Assembly: GCA_905221615.1 (NCBI GenBank)
Contig: CAJNDT010003290.1
Span: forward strand, 248,001-312,000
DNA length: 64,000 nucleotides
Source: Symbiodinium sp. CCMP2592
Lineage: Eukaryota; Sar; Dinophyceae; Suessiales; Symbiodiniaceae
Direction of reading: 5' to 3'
The position numbers were made by a program, and so were the translations under genes. The notes below the pieces were generated by a model. It was not told the DNA's origin. It made no database searches and saw only the letters and a program-made list of their open reading frames with translations. Shown one piece after another: positions 45,801 to 53,900 of this stretch (within the stretch, counting starts at the first letter, position 1; each line of letters starts with the position of its first letter).

Positions 45801-47986
45801 TTCCCCTGCGACTTTCCGGTGGGTGACCGCCGCAAACAGTCCTCGAAGAGACAGCGAGAGGGGACAATCCGATGGTCAAGAGTAAGATCAGACAGATCCT
45901 GGGCGGTCTGACGGTGCCGACACTGCCGGAGGAGAGCTTCAGGCGTGGTTGGGCCACCATCCTCAAGCTGGCTGAAATGGCGGATCCAGCGGTCGGTAGC
46001 CTGAGCATGGTCCCCTGCAACGGTACCATCCTCAAGCTCAACGACAGGGAGGGACAAAGTGCCCCTCTGCTTCTTCTTGGGAGGCCCAAGTAGAGGACGA
46101 AGCTTCACGATGACATCCTTGGCAGCACTCGAAGAAGCCGACACAGCAATCTCATGTAAGTAACGACTACGGTCACTGACAATAGACCGTTTGAGGAGGG
46201 GCTTAATTGTCCGAAGCTCTTGCAGATGCTGGCGAATTTCAAGGACACACGTGAGGAGTGACGGGACAAGGGGCCGAAGCAAGCCGGTGAGGGTGCAATG
46301 GGACCGGAGAGCGTGGAAGGCCCCACGTATTTCAACTGTCCGAGCCCAATGTGCTGAGGTATGGAGCCGTTTGCGAAGCCAAACTTTCTGTTGCCTCAAG
46401 TCCCATGTAGTGCTGGAGAAGTGGGTGCGACGGCACCGAGCACGTCGCAAAGGAAAGACAGCTGAGAGTCGGGCACGAAAGTAGTTGGCAAGGATTTCAT
46501 AGTGAACATGGACGTCAAGACCCCACGGGAGCAAAGGAGCAGCTTGGCAGATGTCCCGGAGTTGGTCACTGGATTCTGGCTGAGACATCAAAAAGACATC
46601 ACACTGGGATGGTCCGGGACGACCGCGCAAAGCATCACAGGTCTCAAAATAGCAATCCAGGGCTGCAGCAAAGTGATCAAGGCCAGTTTGGCCAAAATCG
46701 ATATCATGGAGCACAAATGAGCTGTCAGAGCCAGCATGCCAAGCAGCGGGAATGGCAACATAGTCAATGCGACTGGTAGCGGAGCCAGTGGGCGAGACCC
46801 ACGTGTGACTGGCTCCACGATGACAGGCACTATATGTGGCAGGGAGCCAAAGATCGTGGCGCTGGAGGATGTCAAATAAAGGACCTGGTGCAGTCTGGTC
46901 ACTATCCCATACAAGGTCGCCGATGCGAGAAGGCAATTCTTCAAAGAATCTCGTGTTGTAATCACCAACAAGGACAACGAAGTCACCTTGGGCACAGGTG
47001 TGCAGCTTGTTGCGGAAATTCGTCCACCAAGCAAGCCTGTCAGGATGGACAGCAGACAGGGCATGAATGGCAGCGAAAGTGATACGTGTCCCGCCCCGAG
47101 CAAAGCGGATCAACAAGTATCGTGGGTCCCATGCAAGGGCTCTGAAATCCTGATTGTGAAAGTAGAGAGGAACCTCGCCAACCCAAGCAAAGGGATGCGT
47201 ACGACTAAACCAGAGTTCGACACCGCCATTACCCCTAGCATCCCCTGCAGAAACAAACCTGTAGTGAGTCTCAGAAATGCTAGTGGAGGTCTCCTTCGCT
47301 CGTGTTTCTTGTAGGCTCGTGACAACTGCTCCAACGGATTCAAGCTGTTCTCTGACATACCTGACTCGTCCAGGGGCTGCGTCACCTTGCCCATCCTCAA
47401 GGGTTTGCACGTTAATGGTAAGCAGGCGAAGGCAGAACCTGACAGTTGTAGAGTCAGCAGTCTCTGGCCGGGCAGGCGAGGAAACCTTGAAGAAGCTATC
47501 AGCTGGGCACCAGTCAACACCGAAGACGTCACTGCCAGTGGGGTCAACGAGAGCAGCCCCGCGATGTGTGGGCCAGGCCCAGGGAGCACGCACGGCAGCA
47601 ACATGCAACCACACCCATTCGATGCTGCCATCAAGGATCCACTCGGTCAAAATGGCGAAAGTGGTTGGGATGCGGCTGGTGCCTGCTATCGCCTGTTTTG
47701 CAAGAGCATCGACTAACTCATTGCGACCATGACCCTGGTGGGCCCGGACATGCAGGAAATCCTGGGTACGGATCCGTCCAAGAGCTTCTGCGACATAACT
47801 TATGGAGCGGCAAGCAGTGGCAATAGTGACGCAGGCAGTCGCCCCATACCGCCCACTGGCCTGCCCGGATGCAACAAGGGAATCAGACCAGATTGTGCAT
47901 GTGACGCCATCAGCTAGGCGAAGGGCCCAGACAAGTGACCAAAACAATGCGGAGCTCTCCCCATTGCTCGCGGAATGATGTGGCAC
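42827..47986 (-). CDS. ORF2b: RNase H (second half) - APE endonuclease - reverse transcriptase - zinc finger
   Basis: Open from 48433 but without an early useful ATG; the homologous part starts near 47986, where it continues the RNase H begun in ORF2a. Numbered from 48433: RNase H residues E159 (NGESSALF), D184 (IWSDS), H232 and D242 (AHQGHGRNELVDALAKQA). DNase I-like endonuclease at ~337-590 with N341 (LTINVQTL), E376 (LQETRAKE), D491/N493 (VLVGDYNTRF), D557 (SRIDYVAIP) and H587 (GLDHF). Reverse transcriptase at ~850-1300 with D1004 (VVFLDLKEAFHRV), GGTRPGDNLADLLFSFLF, and the active-site pair D1156-D1157 in WMDDCALLYY. C2H2-type fingers follow at ~1484-1543 (CALC ... ; CPVC ... HLRH). A ~320-residue C-terminal region of unknown role ends at TAA 42827-42829. 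It nicks target DNA and copies element RNA. Confidence 0.9.
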   Translation of the reverse strand: MPHHSASNGESSALFWSLVWALRLADGVTCTIWSDSLVASGQASGRYGATACVTIATACRSISYVAEALGRIRTQDFLHVRAHQGHGRNELVDALAKQAIAGTSRIPTTFAILTEWILDGSIEWVWLHVAAVRAPWAWPTHRGAALVDPTGSDVFGVDWCPADSFFKVSSPARPETADSTTVRFCLRLLTINVQTLEDGQGDAAPGRVRYVREQLESVGAVVTSLQETRAKETSTSISETHYRFVSAGDARGNGGVELWFSRTHPFAWVGEVPLYFHNQDFRALAWDPRYLLIRFARGGTRITFAAIHALSAVHPDRLAWWTNFRNKLHTCAQGDFVVLVGDYNTRFFEELPSRIGDLVWDSDQTAPGPLFDILQRHDLWLPATYSACHRGASHTWVSPTGSATSRIDYVAIPAAWHAGSDSSFVLHDIDFGQTGLDHFAAALDCYFETCDALRGRPGPSQCDVFLMSQPESSDQLRDICQAAPLLPWGLDVHVHYEILANYFRARLSAVFPLRRARCRRTHFSSTTWDLRQQKVWLRKRLHTSAHWARTVEIRGAFHALRSHCTLTGLLRPLVPSLLTCVLEIRQHLQELRTIKPLLKRSIVSDRSRYLHEIAVSASSSAAKDVIVKLRPLLGPPKKKQRGTLSLPVVELEDGTVAGDHAQATDRWIRHFSQLEDGGPTTPEALLRQCRHRQTAQDLSDLTLDHRIVPSRCLFEDCLRRSPTGKSQGNDCIPADLLHLQASSVSLPLFQIALKASYRLAEPVHWKGGSLFAIWKRKGSMRQCESFRGILVSSAPGKAFHSALRRKAAPFLDSVAGSLQIGGRPGYPVQLANHTVRSFQSFCQNNGLSSAVVFLDLKEAFHRVVRPLLTGGPLDDANVVGILHTFCFPEDAFSRLQDYVRDTPIFADSGADPWLSGALTEVLSDTWFTWERTSSLAAVRGGTRPGDNLADLLFSFLFSEVLARIRKKLKDLDLQCCFAWSEDWKASLTKGSDSGLTAQSPADVTWMDDCALLYYSSSASAVLEGTRRVAATMLDECVRAILMPNLGPGKTETVLSLRGKGARSLRIQAFAGIGPSLDIPSEMWPGSRLRVVPKYCHLGGIVHHSGALKPEIKTRVGHAWTAFRKHQKRVFGSAFVSARDKAIIFESVVLSTLAFASGTWTLFGQEDLAPIQHALLQMARIMLKPSYSFEQACHLPHGFVFALARIPQVGTLVHIERLRHLALLVRLGPSELWAILHAEETWLRLAEGSVQWLVDCLKRADHPGRPIVWDDCLQVIRNSPGRWKSWIRKARQFALLQDRWTAEVQLFHGHVLRALNKTGATCSPIAQSVASNTEICALCQQGFADLRAWSHHAFKRHGRIRPERHLADGSQCPVCLRTFASNGRLCNHLRHNRGCRDALTSAEHAVQPLPGRGSRRFDTGDDSLVPVMQASGPSKPWSFQPLVQEPDRPSEEILGSLETIFCHAEDGAASYVALLEQIRLAFCTVCLQRTRLRATAAAWHACLQDLLSQDEEWPVQWASWHTKAARFLLSIDLVEWLVPHLVAPAASISTFRDASTVLPWLDFHHAVLPSWSGARIEISLVFTDRVELSLLLPEVPLRTYSACIADPSLLDFGQLCQCTAEAVVVCDVRHILPSLQPPSPLRSFSCLEARLHRLRLFSDLVRGVLHLWTHGAGAVLLVSGFDCPTLGALTSLAPHSSSRANGLFLANCPLSSAPPALFTL

Positions 47987-50900
47987 CAATCCAGAACGGC
48001 TCTGCTTGCAGAGCAACTGGTCCAGCAGCCCATCCAAGGAAGATCCTCCGATCTGGAGTTTGCCCAAAGGCAGCAAATGACCAAGAACTGAGCTCTCCGT
48101 TGTAGGATCCATCGGTGAAGATGTCGATGGTCCGGAGTTGAGAGCAATCTTGTGGCCGTGTGCTTTCGCACTGTCCCAAAGCTTGAACTGCTGCAGGATG
48201 CAGTTGGATACCGGCGGGAAGTTGAATCTCAAGATCCCACGATTCCTGTAAGACTGAGAGGACGGCATCAATACCGAAAGGAAGGCACATCGAGACCTCA
48301 GAAAGACTGTAAGAGACGTGCTGAGGCAGGGCTTGCGAAAGTGAAATGGGAACGGGCTCATGTTGTCTAGGTGTACCTGACACAGGCGGACTCTCACACT
48401 GGCTGGAAGCCTGGTGTTCAAGTAAAGCCTCAAGTAGTGTCCAAGCTAGGAAGAGAGGATAATCATTGCTTTCTGCTCGGCTGCATTCAAGCAGCGTTTG
48501 CAATGGCAAGTCACTCACAAGAGCCCAAGTTGGAACATGTTCGGGGCTCTCCCTGGTGTCAGCATCAACAAGTATGGGAGGCCGCCAAGGGAAGGAAGGA
48601 GCCGAACCACGGCAAGGCGTTGGCACTGGTCTGATATCGGCAGTCCCAAGCGGATAATTGGGATTGAGTGTTTGGGGAAAGGCGGCCTTATCAACACCAG
48701 GAAGCTGAACTGCTTCGACCCAGGAGGAGCTGAGTTGCGCATAGAAGAGGGCAAAAACGCACACCCAGGGCATATGGCGCACTGCCCACAGGCTGCACGA
48801 GAGCAGCAATTGTCCAATGGCAAGGCTCAAAAGGAGTACACTTGGGAGGCCGGCTGCATCATCAGAGGTGTCCCCAGGTGGCCCTCTCGGAAGGGCTTGA
48901 AGAACAGTTACCCAGTTCCACTTGACGGAAGAACGGCTCCCACTAGTGAAAGGCCTCAACCATATAGCACCGGCTCTGGCACAACGATGGTGAGAGGCTG
49001 TGGCGTGACCGGCAGCACCTAGGGTGCGAGTCGTGGCAGCAGGTTGATAACCAGAGCGCCGTGAACCTCCTGTGCCGGCATCATGTCCAGTTGAAGTGCC
49101 AACAGAGACAGAGTGACTGGATGTGGCGGCAGAGTCAACCTCGTCCCTTGGTTCTTCGGAACCATCATCATCCTGAGACGGTGGACCGTCAGGAGGCGGC
49201 ATGCTACTTCCATCTGTCGAGTCGGGAAGGAAGCTGCACGGAAGGAAAGTGAGGATCAAAACATCAAGATCCCGTACACAGATGTCCCTTGTGACATGAT
49301 GTACGAAGCCATCTTGCTCAAAGTAGCACAGCATAAAGCCTGCGGGACAACGGCTGGCATATTGGGCACGGAGTCTCGCACAAGTGATAACACCTCCAAG
49401 TACACGGATGCATTCGACTCGCAGCAGGAGAGGCCTGGCATCAATGAAACAAACTCCTGAGCGTTCAACTTGCGATCCTGCATCGTGATCAGGAGTTAAA
49501 GCAGCAACAACAAGATCCTGAACAACACCAAGATGGGTGTATGCAGGAGCAAGGGGTTCAGGCGAACACAGAATGAGCGAGGCCTCAGTGGCACCAATAG
49601 CTGCAGAAAGATCTCGTTTTAGCAAACCTCTTCGTGCAGGGTTGATGGTAAAAGAGAATGCAGCCTGTGGGCCGAGAACCCAAGCATGCTCCTGCACAGT
49701 AATGGGCGGAGCCCAAGAGGGGTCCCAGTGGTCGGCTGAGCTGAGCATGGCAGACAAGGTGGTTGTTGTGAAGTGAGGGCGTCGAGGAGGCACAAAGATG
49801 GCAGTATCGCCATGGCTGACAGAGACGTTTACCCCATGTTGAATGGGCCACGGAATATCTTTGAGATAGACGTCGAGATCAGATTGTGGCGAGAAGCCGG
49901 CCGCAAGGAGCAATCCCTCCCTATGGACAAGGCCTGGGAGCTGCGCAACATGAACACAACCATCGGCTCTGGTGCCATCTAGGACAACTAAGGCACCAGA
50001 GGGATCCCAGAGAGGAAGGCCTATCAAAACCGCAATCCCCTCTAATGACTGAATAGGAACGTGGCACACCCGGGGCAGATAGCTACGGATAGCTGGATCT
50101 CTTGCAGCACTCACAGCCTCAAGTGCCTCGGCAGCCCCTATGCCAAGTGGAATCCGAACCCGGACAACTTCGGTTTCATAGTGCTGTCCGAGGATGCAGA
50201 AGACTGCTTCGGTAAAGGTAGGTGGCGCGGCAATGTCGTCACCGCCATGACCACTTGGTGGGCCAACGACATGGGCTGTGGTGGAAGGTGCTGAGCCAGA
50301 GGAAGAGTCATTGCGGTCAACACGGGTGGTGGAAGCATTGTCGGAGGTGTCAGCGCTCAAGGCAGCAGCAGGCCCAGATGTGTCGGCGGCTCCAGCAAGG
50401 CTGCTAGCATAGTCTGGGGTCAAAGGCGCAGCTCTGGAAGGAACATACTCAGCAACTAAGACCTGGCCAGGATGAACTGCTGCATTGCGTTGGGAGCTCG
50501 GATGGCCAACAAGAACGACCCGCCAGCCCCTCGGAGCATGTCCGTCAAGGATGTCAAGAAGTGCCCATGCATCAACGCGGCCTTCATTGAAAGGGATGGT
50601 GAACCAGTCATTGCGTAGTGGCCTACAATCAACAATCACGCAGAAGGCGTTAGGATCAGCATGGCCTCTCTCGACAACACCAATAACAGCCCGGACAGGA
50701 CAGCCTGCAACAACACAGTCAGTTGTGCGGGGATTAGCTGGACAGAGCGTGAAGCCGCCAATTGGAAGGCCGAGGCTTGCTGCAATTTGATGTTTATACC
50801 TGGTCGGACAGGTAACATCGGTCTCGTGCAGGATGGTCTGACCTTCGTAGATCAACCCATAGGCATTGACCTGGCAGGGAGGCAATGTAAAAGGGTCATC

Positions 50901-53900
50901 ACTCCACCATGCTGGGTTGCCAAGGCAGTCAGCAAGTGTGACTGATCTTTCAGGAGGAGTCCCTGCGGGCACAATCCTTATGGTGTCCCCGGAGGTCAGG
51001 TGCAACTCGGCCCCTTCAGGCAGTGGGACGTTGTCTGATCCAACATAAACATCAAGCTCGGTGTGAGCCGACAAGCCAGCAGCATGCACAAGAGCAAATC
51101 GATCAGCATAGGAGCGCCCACAGTGGGCGAACAGACGACCATCGACAAGTCTTGTGTCAAAGCAGATGGTGGGCGGCTGGGGGCCCCAACTGGGTTCAGC
51201 AAGAAACAATCCAAAACCAACAAGCGGCTGTGGGTGCGCTGGGTGCAAAATCGGAAACTGTCTCCTTGCCGCGGCAGGACGAACTTCTCTGATAGCTGCT
51301 AAAGCCTCTGGCGGAACAGCAGGGAGTGTAAGGGTGACTTCTGCCTGGTACAGAGTGTATGCAGGTGTGGCAGTGGCAACGAGAAGGTAGATCTGTCTGT
51401 CCTCTGACAGTTGCACAAGCTCATCCTGCAATCCTGCTGAGTCAGTCTCTGTAGGCTCTCTGTGATCAAACGGAGCAGTGTACGTCCAGTTATTATGTTC
51501 ATGCGTACCATCACCGAAAGTGGGTAGAGTCTCATGCCATTGGGAGACATGGCTAGAACCCGAATCACCAAGAAGTTTGAGACAACAAGGGCTAGGGCAA
51601 AAATCCCAGAAAGAACCAGAAAGTGCGAAAGCAAGCTGGAGGCTGGGCACAAGCGGCGGTTTCTGCACTTCAATGGTAAGCGGGACTCGGAGATCAACAA
51701 AGATCTCGATTTTTGCACATCCAAAACCAAGAGCAGCGGAACAGAGGGATAGGGTGGTTTGATCAGCAGCGCCCCCAGTGCGTCGGGGTGACCGGCTGCG
51801 CGCCCTTGTGTCGACGGCTGCTCCGGGGGTCTCGGTCCCTGCACTAGATGGTGTGGTGGTGGATTCTGAATCAGAGTCCTCGGCCTCGCTGTCGTCGCCT
51901 TGGGAGGACTCATCATCTGGTTCGGGGGAGCCCTCTAGAAGATCGTAGACAAACCGCACGACAAGGATTCCAGCTTGTTGCACGTGCACGAGCGTGCCCT
52001 CGGTCTGAAGCTCATGCCTGCCACCAGTGATGCTCACAGCGTACCCGGGGGGGGCAGCAGGCTCGAAACGGGCACAGAGTGCATCAAAGTCAAGAGTCCC
52101 TTGGTCAGCTAGAACCCATTCTATGTCCCTTAGTATAGGCCTTGCATCGATGAGAACAATGTGTGGGCCAATCTCATCAGCTTCACCAATTCGTTGGGTG
52201 GCAACAAAAAGTGCCTTGCAGGTGTGACCGACATGCTCAACATCCTCAATGGCAGGGTTCGACTGATGCAGGGCAGTGTCGTTGAGGCGGTAACCAAGTT
52301 GCCCAGAAATGGCATGCCGAAATTCAGAAAGTGTATGCGCAGGGTTAGGCTCGTAAGAGACAAGAGCAGGGTTGGAATCATTGAGAACGAGCACGGCTGA
52401 CCGAACAGGTCCTGGATACATAGGACACGGGTGTGCCCAGTGACGGTCGGACCCTAGGAGCTCCTCAAAGGTGAAAAGGGGACCAGGTCGGCGACCTCCA
52501 CGCAGAAAAGTGAGCAGGCCCCCGTTTTCCGGTTCGATGATCCTATCATTCGGCAAAAGCCTGTCGGCGAGAAAGATGCACAGACCTGGCTCATCAACGA
52601 TCGCAACAGCAGCAAGAAGGGAGGCTCGTGACAGCTGGGCTGGTACGACTAAGCTGAAAAGGCGGCCATCTAGATGCCGAAGGTCGGCCAGCACATGACA
52701 CCGAGCTGTTGCCCATTCTGGCAAGGACAAGATACACGCAAAACGGTTGTCTGGCTGAGGTTCGACCGGCAAGAGTGTATCAAAGTACAAGGACTGATCT
52801 TCGTTCCTGGCATCCTGTATCTCATTAAGTGCGTCCTCAGGATCGCAAGGAGCTCGCATGACCAAGGGCAAAACCTCAGCCCGATACCGGGGCGCAAAAA
52901 CAAGAAAGTGGCCATGGAGGAAGACAGGGGGAGGTACCCCTTGGGGCTTAGGCCGAGTATAAGTGGTATGCGGCGGGACGTGGGCCTCCTCATCATGGCG
53001 AGCGGGAGGAATGACAGGGCGATGCTCATCGACTGCCCGCTGCCAAGGAACTCCCTGGCAACCACCTGGTGCTTGGTACGGGTTGCGCATGTCAGTAGCA
53101 GCACCACTGGTACTGTGGTCCTGGTCAGACCCACCGGAAACAGAAGGGATGGAAGGTTCAAACTCAACCTGAAGAACGCCCCCATTGTAAACCCAGAATG
53201 CAGAGCCGCTTTTTGAAAGCCCACTGAAAACCGGCCGATAACCCCGAGGGGGTCGGTGCTCGAGAAATTGCAGGAGGTCAGTCTCCTCAACTTGACAGTC
53301 GCTGACATAGCGGAAGGTGAGCTTACCTCCAACAGGTCTACAGTCAAGAAAGATGATGGCACCTGAAGCAGTGCTGCCAAGTTCAGTGGTGGAGCCTTGG
53401 CGGGCTGCGATGACACCTGCAAGGAGAACTCCCTGATGCACAAAGGGATGGAGGGTAGCCTTGTCAGGTTTGCAGAGCATAAGGCGGTCTCTTCGGCAAT
53501 GCAACGCGCTGGCTGCATGAGACTCGAGGGTCTCCTCAGAATGTGCAGGGTGGACTATGTCCCGATCAATGCTCGGTGCCAGGACAAGAAAAGAGTCAGA
53601 GACCTCTTCACTGACAATCTGTCGGATCTCGGCTGTCAGGAAGTCAAGATTCCTGAGACAATCGGCAGAGGGAGGGTGCCAATGCGGTCTGTCATAGACA
53701 GCAACAAACTTCAAAGTGTCACCTGTGACTACCCGTATGGTTTGGTCAGACCGTAGAGGGTCCGGACGCCCGGTTTGAAAAGCATCCCAGGGGGATATGG
53801 TATGGCAGGCGGCGTGTTCGAGGACCTTGGCATGTGGAAGATTCCGTTCTACAATGGCGGCATAGACAGGCCCTCCAACTGCAGAGAAGTCAAAGACAAT

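Noticed and set aside
47914..48171. Alternative start for ORF2b or a separate small protein
   Set aside because: It is in the third frame and has no RNase H residues; the catalytic residues are in the other two frames.
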